Below are positions 16,289 through 25,282 of a DNA stretch of 64,000 bases, piece by piece (position 1 is the first letter of the stretch; the number at the start of each line of letters is the position of its first letter). The stretch comes from JACVRW01 sp963757815. GTDB lineage: Bacteria > Actinomycetota > Thermoleophilia > Solirubrobacterales > Thermoleophilaceae. Both the position numbers and the translations under genes were made by a program. The notes beneath the pieces were generated by a model, which searched no databases, was not told the DNA's origin, and worked only from the letters and a program-made list of their open reading frames with translations. The stretch is from assembly GCA_963757815.1 (NCBI GenBank), contig CAVWSN010000008.1, forward strand, positions 52,182-116,181. The letters are read 5' to 3'.

Positions 16289-17823
16289 CTACTCCTCGCC
16301 GGCCTCCTGGCGCGCCAGCTCGAGCTCCTTCTCGACGGTTCCCCGCTGGTTTGGGACCTGGAGCCGTTGCTCCAGGATCGGGATCGCCTCGTCCGGCCGG
16401 CCGGCGAGGCGGAGCGACCTCCCGAGGTTGAAGAGCGCGTAGGCGTAGTTCAGGTCGCTTGTCCCGGGCGGGAACGAGTCGACGGCGCGCTGGAGGACCG
16501 GAATCGCCTCCTCGTAGCGGCCGGCGTTCATCAGCTCGAATCCCTGGGCGTTGAGCTGGGCGCCGCTGGGATCGCCGCCGCCGCTCGGCTGTTCGGCCCT
16601 CGGGCGCCGGCTCGGCGGGCGGCTCCGCGGGCGGCTCCGCCTCGGGCGCCTGCTGCTGCTCCTCGGGCGCCGGCTCGGCGGGCGCCTCGGCGCCCTGGTC
16701 TCGCTGCTGTGCCTCCCGGTCCCGGCTCTCGGCGGGCGGCTGTCCGGCTCGGTCGCCGCTCTCGCCGCCACCGTCCCCGTCACCGGCCCCAAGAACGATC
16801 GCGAGCGTGGCTATCGCGAGCGCTATCAGGAGTCCGGCCAGGAGCAGCGGCAGATACCGACGCCGGTCCGGGTCGACGCGGACGCGGCGAGCGCCGGCCG
16901 CGGGCCCGCCCGCGCCGGCGCCGTCGGCAGGCTGCGGGCTGGGCACCGCGACGGGCGCGGGCGCCCTCCGCGTGAGGCGGCGCGTGACCGCTGTGCGTGG
17001 CTCTTCCTCAAGCGCCCGGGCCAGCTCCGCGCCCAGCTGTCCGGCCGATTCGGGCCGCGCTTCCGGGTCGCGGGCCATGCCTCGCTCCAGGACGTCGGCG
17101 ACTGCCGCCGACGCGGCAGGCCAGTGCTCGCGAAGATCCGGCGGCGGCGCGGACGCGATCGAATGCGCGATTTCCAGGGGAGTCTTGCCCTCGCGCGGGC
17201 GGCGGCCGGCAAGCGCCTCGAAGCAGACGGCCGCGAGGGCGTAGATGTCCACGGCGGGGCCGGGCTCACGGCCCTCGAGCTGCTCCGGGGCCATGTAGGC
17301 GGCGGTGCCGAGCACGGTCCCGCTGCGCGTGATGCGCGTGCCGTCGGCGGCCGTCGCGATGCCGAGGTCCACGAGCTTGGTCACGCCGTCGTCGCGCAGC
17401 AGCACGTTGGCGGGCTTCACGTCGCGATGCACGACGCCCTGTACATGGGCGTGGTCGAGCGCCGCGCCCAGCTCCCTCGCCATCCTCGCCACCCGTCGCG
17501 GGCCCTAGCGGGCCGTGACGCAGCGCCTTCGAGAGAGGCTCGCCCGGCACGTACTCCATGACGATGAGCACGCCCTCGTCGTCGACGGCGGTGTCGAAGA
17601 CCGAAACCAGGTTGGGGTGGTTCAGCGAGGCACCCAGCTTCGCCTCACGCACGAAGCGCCGCTCGATGTCGGCGGGGCTGTCGGCATGCAGCCGCTTGAC
17701 CGCCACCTCGCGGTCGAGGCGCTCGTCCTGGCAGAGCAGGACAGAGGCCATTCCACCGGAGCCCAAATGTCTGATCACTCGGTAGCGGCCGTCCAGCAGC
17801 GTTCCCTGCGTCGATACCGGCAC
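16289..17823 (-). CDS. Transmembrane Ser/Thr protein kinase with TPR-like tail (reading frame broken twice)
   Basis: The kinase N-lobe (HLGSGGMASV glycine loop, REVAVKRL lysine) is in one frame. The C-lobe (HRDVKPAN, LVDLGIATA with DLG for DFG, MAPEQLEG) is in a second frame from about 17500. After a transmembrane helix (LPLLLAGLLIALAIATLAIVLGA) and a Pro/Glu/Ala-rich linker, a third frame from about 16600 encodes a TPR-like tail (LNAQGFELMNAGRYEEAIPVLQRAVDSFPPG). All three pieces are well preserved, so single-base errors at GC runs are more likely than decay. This is a PknB-like receptor kinase, oddly placed between thiolase and acyl-CoA dehydrogenase genes, 61 bases after the first. Confidence 0.8.
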
Positions 17824-17884
17824 CCTCGGCGGTGTACCCGTCCTGCGCGCGGGTCAACCGCCGCGACGGTGGCGCTAACCGAAA

Positions 17885-19057
17885 CTACACGCGCTGGATG
17901 AGCGTGCCGGTGCCCAGACCGCCCCCGCAGCACATCGTGACGAGCCCGATCTCCTTGTCGGAGCGCTCGAGCTCGTGCAGGAGAGTCGTGATCAGGCGGG
18001 CGCCCGTCGAGCCGAGCGGGTGGCCCAGCGCGATCGCTCCGCCGTTCACGTTCACGCGCTCCATGTCCGGCTCGAGCTCGCGCCGCCAGGCGGCCAGGAC
18101 CGACGCGAAGGCCTCGTTGACCTCGAATAGGTCGATGTCGCCGATCGTCATCCCGTTGCGCCCGAGCAGCTTCTTCGTCGCCGGGATCGGGCCGGTGAGC
18201 ATGATCACGGGATCGACGCCGACGGTCGTCTGGTCGAGCACCCGCGCCCGTGGCTTGAGCCCCAGCGACTCAGCCTTGGAGCGCTCCATGAGGAGTACCG
18301 CGGCGGCCCCGTCCGAGATCTGCGACGAGTTGCCGGCCGTGACCTTGCCGTCCTCCTTGAAGGCCGGCTTGAGCTGCGACAACGCCTCGAGATTCGTGTC
18401 CGGACGGATGCCCTGATCGGTCACATAGGTGTCCCCGTTGACCGAGAACGGGATCATCTCGCGCTCGAAGCGGCCCTCCTCGGTCGCCCGGTGGGCGTTC
18501 TGGTGCGAGCGCAGGCCGATCTCGTCGAGCTCGGAGCGGGGGATCTCCCACTTGTCGGCGATCATCTCGGCCGAGATTCCCTGCGGGACCAGGTTGTACC
18601 TCTGCATCAGCTCGGGCGGCCAGGGCGAACCGACGTCGTCGGCCCACTTGAAGCTCATGCCCATCGGGATGTGGCCCATGTGCTCGACCCCGGAGCCGAT
18701 CGCCACGTCATGCACGCCCGAGGCGATCAGCGCGGCGGCGAAGTTGACCGCCTGCTGAGCGGAGCCGCACTGGCGGTCGACCGTCGTGGCGGGGGTCTCG
18801 ATCGGAAGACCGGCCTGCAGCCAGGCGTTGCGGCCGATGTTGAAGCCCTGCTCGCCGTACTGCTGCACGCAGCCGGCGACCACGTCCTCGACCTCGGAAG
18901 CATCGATGCCCGCGCGCTCGATGACCTCGGTGTAGGCCTTGCCGAGCAGCTCGTTCGGATGGGTGTCCTTGTAGTAGCCCTTCTCGGGATGACCACGACC
19001 GATCGGCGTGCGCGCCGCCTCGACGATGACCACCTCGCGACCGTTTCCGTTCTGCAT
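17885..19057 (-). CDS. Acetyl-CoA C-acyltransferase (thiolase)
   Basis: 390 aa; start at ATG 19057 (MQNGNGREVVIVEAARTPIG) behind GGAGGA. The nucleophilic cysteine is in DRQCGSAQQAV (about residue 90), the catalytic histidine in GGAIALGHPLGSTGAR and the second cysteine in MCCGGGLGTGTL. It catalyses the final thiolytic step of beta-oxidation. The in-frame extension up to 19120 is encoded by one of the hairpin repeats and is unlikely to be translated. It faces the 3-hydroxyacyl-CoA dehydrogenase across a shared TetR-like operator and leads a run with the kinase and an acyl-CoA dehydrogenase. Confidence 0.95.
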   Translation of the reverse strand: MQNGNGREVVIVEAARTPIGRGHPEKGYYKDTHPNELLGKAYTEVIERAGIDASEVEDVVAGCVQQYGEQGFNIGRNAWLQAGLPIETPATTVDRQCGSAQQAVNFAAALIASGVHDVAIGSGVEHMGHIPMGMSFKWADDVGSPWPPELMQRYNLVPQGISAEMIADKWEIPRSELDEIGLRSHQNAHRATEEGRFEREMIPFSVNGDTYVTDQGIRPDTNLEALSQLKPAFKEDGKVTAGNSSQISDGAAAVLLMERSKAESLGLKPRARVLDQTTVGVDPVIMLTGPIPATKKLLGRNGMTIGDIDLFEVNEAFASVLAAWRRELEPDMERVNVNGGAIALGHPLGSTGARLITTLLHELERSDKEIGLVTMCCGGGLGTGTLIQRV

Positions 19058-19081
19058 CTGAATGCTTCCTCCGATTCCCAT

Positions 19082-19194
19082 CCCGCGCAGCGGCCGAGCC
19101 GGCTGCTTCATTGATGCCATACCCTGCGCAGCCGGCCGAGCCGGCTGCTTCGGGATTCCAATCCCTGCGCAGCCGGCCGAGCCGGCTGCTTCGG
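19082..19194 (-). repeat. Three tandem hairpin repeats in the thiolase leader (copies 2-4)
   Basis: Copies at 19082-19109 (shortened), 19122-19154 and 19163-19194, with a period of about 41 bases. Each complete copy has the same 9-bp GCAGCCGGC / GCCGGCTGC stem around CGA as the copy at 13187-13219. They lie between the operator/promoter at about 19221 and the thiolase start at 19057, so they should be transcribed as a series of strong RNA hairpins in the 5' leader. Confidence 0.85.
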
Positions 19195-19220
19195 CGCTTG
19201 TTTTGTGGTAAGCCTACTTC

Positions 19221-19238
19221 ATTGACTGACTAGTCAAC
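19221..19238. promoter_or_regulatory. TetR-like operator, copy 2
   Basis: ATTGACTGACTAGTCAAC differs by one base from copy 1 at 10052-10069; the inner 16 bases, TTGACT-GACT-AGTCAA, form a perfect inverted repeat. It sits in the divergent region between thiolase (reverse) and 3-hydroxyacyl-CoA dehydrogenase (forward), 26 bases before the latter's ATG, and could silence both. Confidence 0.65.
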
Positions 19239-19263
19239 CAATGTCACCGGGGGCTCGCAGAGG

Positions 19264-20031
19264 ATGAACAATCGGCTTGGAATCGCAGGAAGCGGGGCGA
19301 TCGCCTGCGGGCTGGCGCGCGCCGCGGCGGACTCGCACGAGGTCATCCTGTGGGCGCGCAGCGAGGACTCCCGCGAGCGCGCCTGCGCGGAGCTGGAGGA
19401 CGCCGCCACCGTCGTCACGGACCTGTCCGAGCTGGCCGGATGCGCCGTGATCGTGGAGGCGATCGCCGAGGAGCCAGGCGTCAAGCGGGAGCTCTACGAG
19501 GCGCTCGCGAGGATCCTCCCGGAGGAAACCGTCCTCGCCACCACCACCTCGTCCCTCTCGGTCGCCGAGCTCGCGGCGGTGAGCGGGCGCCCGGACCGCT
19601 TCGGCGCGCTGCACGTCTTCAACCCGGTGGAGAAGATGAAGCTCGTCGAGCTCTCGTTTCCCGACGGGGCCGCCGAGAGCACAAGGCGCGCGCTGCACGA
19701 GCTCTGCGATGCCCTCGGCAAGACCGCGGTCGAGGTTCCGGACTCGGCCGGCTTTGTCGTCAACAGGCTGCTGTTCCCGTACCTGTTCGACGCCGTGCGG
19801 CTGCTCGAGCGCAACGGCATCGATCCCGAGTCGATAGACACGTGCATGAAGCTGGGCGCCGGTCACCCGATGGGCCCGCTGGCGCTGCTCGACTTCGTGG
19901 GCCTCGACGTGGCCGCCGCGATCGGCGAGTCGATCGGCGCGGACGTGCCGGCCCGCGTCCGCGAGCTGATCGACGAGGGCAGGCTCGGCCGGAAGGCGGG
20001 CGCGGGCTTCTACACGTACGGCGAGCGGTAG
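19264..20031 (+). CDS. 3-Hydroxyacyl-CoA dehydrogenase
   Basis: 255 aa NAD-dependent enzyme for the third step of beta-oxidation. The Rossmann loop is LGIAGSGAIACGLA at the N-terminus; ATTTSSLSVAELA and ALHVFNPVEKMKLVEL carry the catalytic Ser and His of the family; the C-terminal domain has AGFVVNRLLFPYLFDAVRLLE and ends GRKAGAGFYTY. It is slightly shorter than the 280-aa norm but complete. The ATG at 19264 is preceded by GCAGAGG. It is divergent from the thiolase, so both later steps of the spiral come from one control region. Confidence 0.93.
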   Translation: MNNRLGIAGSGAIACGLARAAADSHEVILWARSEDSRERACAELEDAATVVTDLSELAGCAVIVEAIAEEPGVKRELYEALARILPEETVLATTTSSLSVAELAAVSGRPDRFGALHVFNPVEKMKLVELSFPDGAAESTRRALHELCDALGKTAVEVPDSAGFVVNRLLFPYLFDAVRLLERNGIDPESIDTCMKLGAGHPMGPLALLDFVGLDVAAAIGESIGADVPARVRELIDEGRLGRKAGAGFYTYGER

Positions 20032-20038
20032 CTCAGGC

Positions 20039-20308
20039 TCAGCGCCTGGCGGCCTTGCGCGGCAGCCGCCGCTTCGGCGCGGGCGGCATACCCGCTGCCA
20101 GGTCCCAGACGACGTCGGCCTCGCCGATCCCCTGCCGCTGCGCCAGCTCCGCGACGCGGTCCCATGGAAGGGCCGCCTCGGGCAGGTCGTCCCAGCGGGC
20201 CAGGTCGAGGGCCTCCAGGGCGCCCGTGAGCACGTGACCCCGCTCCCCGTCGCGGACCAGCGCGCGCAGGGCATCGCGCTGGGAGTCGCTCAGCTTCACG
20301 CACCACAT
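20039..20308 (-). CDS. Hypothetical protein, 89 aa
   Basis: Small soluble protein starting MWCVKLSDSQRDALRALVRDGERGHVL and ending in a basic Pro/Arg/Lys tail (APKRRLPRKAARR). A strong ribosome binding site (AGGAGG, 9 bases before the ATG at 20308) supports it. The DSQRDALRALVRDG start has the look of a helical DNA-binding or nucleoid-type protein, but I see no named family. It converges with the 3HCDH gene and lies after the CNNM gene on the same strand. Confidence 0.6.
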   Translation of the reverse strand: MWCVKLSDSQRDALRALVRDGERGHVLTGALEALDLARWDDLPEAALPWDRVAELAQRQGIGEADVVWDLAAGMPPAPKRRLPRKAARR

Positions 20309-20377
20309 GCCCCGAGACCTCCTCGTTTCGAGAAGCAGTCCGGGACTGAAGCTAGCCCCCGGGGCGGACGGACCGCC

Positions 20378-21778
20378 CTAGCCTTGGCCCTCCTGCTGGC
20401 GGCGCTCGACCTCTCCGCGCTGGGTGGAGGCGGCCTGCTCGACGGGCCGCTCGAGACCGGGGGATGGACCCTCCTCGCCGCGTGCGTGGTGATCGCGGAT
20501 CCGCACCGCCTCGACGCGGTTCTGGCGGACGGCCTCCACGCGCAGCGAGTAGCCGTTGACCTGAACCATGTCGCCGCGTTTCGGCAGCCGGCCGAGCTCA
20601 CCGAAGACGAAGCCGCCGACCGAGTTGTAGGCCTCGGAGTCGACCGGCAGGTCGAGCCCGTAGTCGGCCAGGTCCATGATCGGGACGTGGCCCCGAACCC
20701 ACCAGTCCCCGTTGGCTAGCCGCCGCACCCCGGCCACGGCTGGATCCGTCTCGTCGGCGATCTCGCCCACGACCTCCTCGATGATGTCCTCGATCGTGAC
20801 GATGCCGGCCGTGCGGCCGTACTCGTCGACGACCACGGCCATCGACGCGCGCTCGCGCTGAAGGTCCGCCAGCAGGTCGTCGAGCGGCTTGGTCTCCGGC
20901 ACGATCAGTGCATCCTTGACGCTGCCCTCGATCGACGCGTCCGGCCCCTCGTTCATGAGCCGGCGCGCCAGCGAGTTGGCGTGCACCACGCCCCTGATGC
21001 GGTCGGTGTTCTCGCTCTCCGTGACCACGAGCCGGGTGTGGCCGGAGTCGACGCAGCGGCGCAGCGCGGTCTCCGCCGACTCGGACACGTCGACCGTGAC
21101 GACGGCGGGAATCGGCGTCATCACCTGGCGCGCCTGCTGCTCGTGGAGGTGGAAGACGCCGGACAGCATGCCGGCCTCGCCGGGGTCGATCTTGCCGCCG
21201 AGCGCGCTGCGCGCAATCAGGAGTTTGAGGTCCTCGGAGGAGGACACGTCCTCGAGCTCCCCCTTCGGATCCACCCCGACCACGCGCAGCATCGCGTTGG
21301 AGGCCGTGTTCAACAGCCAGATCAGCGGGCTGAAGCCGACGCGGAACCACTGGAGCGGCCGGGCCACGCGCAGTGCCGTGCCCTCGGCGTGCACGATCGC
21401 GTAGATCTTCGGCACCTGCTCGCCCACGGTGATGTGCAGGGCCGTCGTGATGAAGTAGGCGATGCCGATCGAGATCGCGAGCGAGAGCCCGTGCGAGATG
21501 GAGCTCCCGATCGCGCTCTCAATCAGACTCGCGATCGCCGGCTCGCCCAGGAAGCCGATGCCGAGGGAGGCCATCGTTATTCCCAGTTGGCAGGCCGACA
21601 GGTACTCGTCGATCTTGTCGATCTGGGCGAGCACGAGCGTCGCGCCGCGACGGCCCTCATCACGCAACTGTTCGATGCGCCCTTCGCGGGTCCGGACGAG
21701 CGCGAACTCGGCGGCAACGAAGAAGCCGTTCGCCGCGACGAGCACGGCCACGCCGAGGAGCAGAAGCAGCTCGGTCAT
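20378..21778 (-). CDS. CNNM/CorC (hemolysin C-like) membrane protein with CBS pair
   Basis: 466 aa. The N-terminal DUF21/CNNM transmembrane domain (NGFFVAAEFALVRTREGRI, then LGITMASLGIGFLGEPA) is followed by two CBS domains (VMTPIPAVVTVDVSESAETAL and VVDEYGRTAGIVTIEDIIEEVVGEI) and a C-terminal CorC/HlyC domain (DWWVRGHVPIMDLADYGLDLP). The family is linked to magnesium/cobalt efflux or Mg homeostasis. A hydrophilic tail of about 35 residues rich in Glu/Gln/Arg ends the protein. The next reverse-strand gene is the small hypothetical at 20039. Confidence 0.93.
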   Translation of the reverse strand: MTELLLLLGVAVLVAANGFFVAAEFALVRTREGRIEQLRDEGRRGATLVLAQIDKIDEYLSACQLGITMASLGIGFLGEPAIASLIESAIGSSISHGLSLAISIGIAYFITTALHITVGEQVPKIYAIVHAEGTALRVARPLQWFRVGFSPLIWLLNTASNAMLRVVGVDPKGELEDVSSSEDLKLLIARSALGGKIDPGEAGMLSGVFHLHEQQARQVMTPIPAVVTVDVSESAETALRRCVDSGHTRLVVTESENTDRIRGVVHANSLARRLMNEGPDASIEGSVKDALIVPETKPLDDLLADLQRERASMAVVVDEYGRTAGIVTIEDIIEEVVGEIADETDPAVAGVRRLANGDWWVRGHVPIMDLADYGLDLPVDSEAYNSVGGFVFGELGRLPKRGDMVQVNGYSLRVEAVRQNRVEAVRIRDHHARGEEGPSPGLERPVEQAASTQRGEVERRQQEGQG

Positions 21779-21839
21779 CTCAGACCGACAGCCCCGGCGA
21801 TGCGGTGTGGCTTCCTACTTCGAGGTGGATCGTCGTCGC

Positions 21840-22121
21840 TCATTCGGCGGACGCGTCGATCTTAGCGGCCAGTTCGAAGTCGTTGGCGGTGAGGGCACCC
21901 TGGCTGTAGGTGGTGATCGAGACCACGACGGTGCCCCAGGAGATCTCCAGATCGGGGTGGTGGTTCATCGCCTCGGCCTCCGGCGTCAGCCTGTTGACGA
22001 AGTCCACCGACCCCTTGAAGTCGCCGTTGTCGAACTCCTTGCGGATCGCATCTCCCGCGCGCTCCCAGCCCTCGAGTTGCGCCAGCCGCTCGTCGATCTC
22101 GTCGTCGCTCAGACGTGCCAT
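21840..22121 (-). CDS. 4a-Hydroxytetrahydrobiopterin dehydratase (pterin carbinolamine dehydratase)
   Basis: 93 aa from ATG 22121 (MARLSDDEIDERLAQLEGWER). The family signature EAEAMNHHPDLEISWGTVVVSITTYSQGALTANDFELA, with the His-His-Pro active site, is intact. The enzyme recycles pterin cofactors; bacterial members are often paired with aromatic amino acid hydroxylases, though none is in this window. A longer N-terminus up to 22211 is possible but unlike family members. The gene is divergent from the substrate-binding-like gene with only 10 bases between start codons. Confidence 0.92.
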   Translation of the reverse strand: MARLSDDEIDERLAQLEGWERAGDAIRKEFDNGDFKGSVDFVNRLTPEAEAMNHHPDLEISWGTVVVSITTYSQGALTANDFELAAKIDASAE

Positions 22122-22131
22122 CCTCGTCTCC

Positions 22132-23056
22132 GTGCGAATCGCCTCACTTGTCCCGTCCGCCACCGAGATGCTCTTCGCGCTCGGCGTCGGCGACGACGTC
22201 GTCGCCGTCACCCACGAGTGTGACTACCCGGTCGGGGTCGAGCAACTCCCCCACCTCACCCGCAGCGTGATCCCACTGACCCAGCGAGGGCCGGTGCTTC
22301 GCCGCGGCCGAGATCGACGTCGCGGTGCGCGAGCGGACGAGCCGAGGGGAGGCGCTCTACGAGCTCGACGAGGACGTCCTGGCCGACCTGGGCGTCGATC
22401 TGATCGTGACGCAGGCGGTCTGCGAGGTCTGCGCCGTCTCGTTTGACGATGTGCGGGCGGTCGCCGAGCGGCTCCCGACGCACCCAGGTGTGATCTCGCT
22501 CGATCCCGCCACGCTCGGCGAGGTCCTCGCGGACATTCCGCGGCTCGCCGAGGCCGTGGGGGTGCCCGAGGCGGGCAGCGAGCTTGCCGAGGAGGCGGCC
22601 GAGCGGATCGAGGAGGTCGAGCTGGCCGTGCACGGGGACCCGCGGCCGCGCGTCGCGGCACTCGAGTGGCTCGACCCCGTGTTCGTGGGCGGCCACTGGG
22701 TCCCGCAGATGATCGAGCTCGCCGGCGGCGAAGACGTGCTCGGAATGCCAGGCGAGAAGTCGCGGACGGCGGAGTGGGCGGAGGTCGAAGCCGCGGCGCC
22801 CGAGATCGTGATTGCGATGCCCTGCGGCTACTACGCCGAGCAGGCGGCCGCGGAGGCGATGCTCCACCGCGAGCGGCTTGCGTCGCTCGGGGCCCGCGTC
22901 GTGGCGGTGGACGCCGCCGCCTACTTCTCCCGCCCCGGGCCGAGGCTCGTGGACGGCGTGGAACTGCTCGGCCACCTGCTGCACCCGGACGTCTTCCCCG
23001 CGCCGCCCACGCGGCGCTCGATCGAGCTGGACCCGGAGCGTCCGGCGAAGGTCTGA
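22132..23056 (+). CDS. Cobalamin-binding (BtuF-type) helical-backbone metal receptor, frame broken once
   Basis: The N-terminus from GTG 22132 (RIASLVPSATEMLFALGVGDDVVAVTHECDYP) is a textbook BtuF-type start. At about 22283-22300 the frame changes, and the rest (AAEIDVAVRERTSRGEALYELDEDVLADLGVDLIVTQAVCEVCAV) continues in the next frame to 23056. No signal peptide is seen, so this is the cytosolic 'cobalamin-binding protein' type found in many actinobacteria rather than a periplasmic ABC component. The break probably reflects an indel error. A divergent promoter must overlap the start codons. Confidence 0.8.
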
Positions 23057-23069
23057 AGCCCCGGCTGGG

Positions 23070-23892
23070 CTAGGCCGAGCCGGCGACCGCGATCGAGCCC
23101 GCCACGGCCACCACGCCGAGCGCCCCGCAGATCAGGGCGGGGGCCTGCTGGGGCAGCCGCACCTGGTCGCCCAGATCGAACAGCACCAGCGCGGCCAGGC
23201 CGCCCCCGATCAGCCCGCCGATATGCCCGCCGATCGAGATGTTCGGCACCGTGAACGTGATCACGAGGTTCAGGATGATCCAGATCCCGAGCCCGCTCTC
23301 CATCAGGCTCAGGCCGCGGTTGCGCGCGTAGACCGCGGCCGCTGCCATGAGCCCGAAGATCGCACCGGACGCGCCGACCGTGAGGCCGTCAGGCTCGAGC
23401 AGCAGCGCTCCGAAGGAGCCGCACAGGAGCGACACCAGGTAGATCAGCGCGAAACGCAGTCGCCCCACGGCCGGCTCCAGCAGCGAACCGAGGATCCACA
23501 GCGAGAGCATGTTGAACAGCAGGTGGAACAAGCCCGCGTGCAGGAAGCCGGAGGTGAGGAGCCGCCAGTACTCCCCGTCCGCGACCTCCGCACGCGAGAG
23601 CGCACCCTCGGTCAGCAGCGTGCTGCCGCCCAGCCCGCCCCCGCCGGTCGCGCTCGCCCCGCCGAGCGCCCCTCCGAGGAAGACCAGGACGTTGATGCCG
23701 ATCAGCAGGTAGGTCAGCGTCGGCTCGTCGCTGGTCGAGCGCGATCGTCCTCGCCCGAGTGCGCTGGGTGGCGCACTCGGGACAGCGCATCCCGACCGAG
23801 GTCGACGTCATGCAGTCGGGGCAGATCGGCCGCCCGCAGTTCGAGCAGTGGACGCCGGTCTCGCGGTTCTTATGGCGGTAGCAGACCTCCAT
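23070..23892 (-). CDS. Rhomboid intramembrane serine protease with N-terminal zinc ribbon, frame broken once
   Basis: The first 45 residues from ATG 23892 are a zinc-ribbon/B-box-like motif (CYRHKNRETGVHCSNCGRPI, then CPDC and CPEC). Around 23730-23755 the frame shifts and the rhomboid domain follows: DEPTLTYLLIGINVLVFLGG, the FHLLFNMLSLW segment, the catalytic serine in GASGAIFG, and the catalytic His in GGHIGGLIGGG. Six to seven membrane helices. The zinc-ribbon plus rhomboid architecture is common in actinobacteria. One missing or extra base explains the split. It converges with the BtuF-like gene, 13 bases away. Confidence 0.85.
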
Positions 23893-23944
23893 CGATGGGA
23901 GGCTCAGACTAGCTGGCGCGCCCCCGGCCGCGACCGGCGTCGAA

Positions 23945-24676
23945 TCAGCTTTCCAGCGGGACGCTCAGGATCGGCTGCTCGCTCGGTGCCCGGGAACCGC
24001 CTCGTGGCTCGCGCGTGACGAGCACGGCCTGGGCGCCGCTCAGGTCGTCGGTAACGGCGACGGCTCCGCCACCGTCCGTGCCGACCTCGAAGGTGGGCTG
24101 CGGGACGACGGTGCCGTTGCGCTGCACCCACGCCTGGTAGACCTGCGCCTCGTCGAGCTCGGACATGCCGTTGACGCGCAGGATCGCGCCGTTCTCGCCG
24201 TCGCCCTCGACCTGCAGGCTGCCGCTGGCCATGGGCATGCGGCTCTCGTCAACGGTCGCCGCGATCGTGCTCGCGCCGTCCTCGCCTCCGAGCTGGGCGA
24301 CGCCGAAGCCGGCGGCAAGCCCGAGCACGAGTGCGAGTCCGCCGACCGCCAGGGCCGGACGAAGCGAGGGCAGCCTCAGGCGCTCGCGCAGCGGCGTTCG
24401 CCGCCGTGCCGGCGCGGCGGCGCTCTCGCCGTCCGTCTCGCGCGCCTCTCGCTCCACAACCTCCATCAGCGACGTCTTCAGGCTGGGCGGCGGCTCGACC
24501 TGCTCGACCGAGCGCGGCAGCGCAGCCGCGGCCGGGCGCAGCTGCTCGACCTCGTCGCGGCACTGCGCGCAGTTGGCCATGTGGTGTTCGAAGGCCTGGC
24601 GCTCGAGGTCGGTCAGCGCGCCCAACAGGTACGCACCGATCTCCTCGCGATAGCTCGTGTGATCTCTATCCGTCAT
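23945..24676 (-). CDS. rskA: Anti-sigma-K factor (RskA family, zinc-binding)
   Basis: 243 aa. The N-terminal anti-sigma zinc motif is EHHMANCAQCRDEV (H-x3-C-x2-C). A single transmembrane helix lies near residue 110 (LALVLGLAAGFGVAQLG), and the extracytoplasmic RskA domain includes SGSLQVEGDGENGAILRVNGM and the closing GGSRAPSEQPILSVPLES. It should hold the adjacent sigma factor at the membrane until regulated proteolysis. The ATG overlaps the sigma stop by 4 bases. The rhomboid protease follows on the same strand, a possible but unproven proteolytic partner. Confidence 0.9.
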   Translation of the reverse strand: MTDRDHTSYREEIGAYLLGALTDLERQAFEHHMANCAQCRDEVEQLRPAAAALPRSVEQVEPPPSLKTSLMEVVEREARETDGESAAAPARRRTPLRERLRLPSLRPALAVGGLALVLGLAAGFGVAQLGGEDGASTIAATVDESRMPMASGSLQVEGDGENGAILRVNGMSELDEAQVYQAWVQRNGTVVPQPTFEVGTDGGGAVAVTDDLSGAQAVLVTREPRGGSRAPSEQPILSVPLES

Positions 24677-25257
24677 GCGAATCCCCCTGCCGCGTAGCCC
24701 TCTGAGAGCTGCCGCCGCATCTTGTCTAGACCGAGCCGCATGCGCCCCTTCACGGTACCTATGGGCTCTTCCAAAAGCTCGGCAATCTGGCTGTGGCTGA
24801 ACCCACCGAAGTAGGCCAGCTCGATCGTTCGGCGCTGCTCGTCCGGCAGCGTGTCGAGCGCGCTGCGGATGCTGCGCGCTTCCTCTCTCCGTGCCGCCTC
24901 GACCTCGGTGCGCTCGGGCGCCTCATGGCGCTCCTCCACGCCCTCCATCGTCTCTCGCCGGCGGTCGTGCACGAAACTGCGCCGGAGTGCGTCGATTGCC
25001 CGGTTGTGGACGATGCCGAGGACCCAGGTGCGGACGCTCCCTCGCGCCTGGTCGTAGCGCAGCCGGCTGCGCCAGATCGACAGAAACGCCTCCTGGGTCA
25101 CGTCCTCCGCGGTCACGCGGTTGCCGACCATCCGGTATGCGAGCGAGAAAGCGGCGCCGCCATGGCGGTCGTAGAGCAGCTCGAATGCGCGGGGGTTCCC
25201 GCTCTGGACGAGCTGCATAACTTCCTCGTCCGCAAGGTCGCGGATGTCACTGGCCAT
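24673..25257 (-). CDS. sigK: ECF RNA polymerase sigma factor, SigK type
   Basis: 194 aa from ATG 25257 (MASDIRDLADEEVMQLVQSG). Region 2 includes LAYRMVGNRVTAEDVTQEAFLSIWRSR; region 4 includes LDTLPDEQRRTIELAYFGGFSHSQIAELLEEPIGTVKGRMRLG. Lack of extra domains and a downstream RskA anti-sigma gene mark it as a SigK-type ECF factor. It is divergent from the DUF4383 gene, which may be a target (inference). Confidence 0.92.
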   Translation of the reverse strand: MASDIRDLADEEVMQLVQSGNPRAFELLYDRHGGAAFSLAYRMVGNRVTAEDVTQEAFLSIWRSRLRYDQARGSVRTWVLGIVHNRAIDALRRSFVHDRRRETMEGVEERHEAPERTEVEAARREEARSIRSALDTLPDEQRRTIELAYFGGFSHSQIAELLEEPIGTVKGRMRLGLDKMRRQLSEGYAAGGFA

Positions 25258-25282
25258 GCGATCTATTTCTACGCTGCGCAGG

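Noticed and set aside
19082..19194. CRISPR-like array (repeats at about 41-base spacing)
   Set aside because: Only three copies, each a self-complementary hairpin with spacers of 8-12 bases that are not spacer-like; no cas genes; a further copy lies 6 kb away beside another gene.
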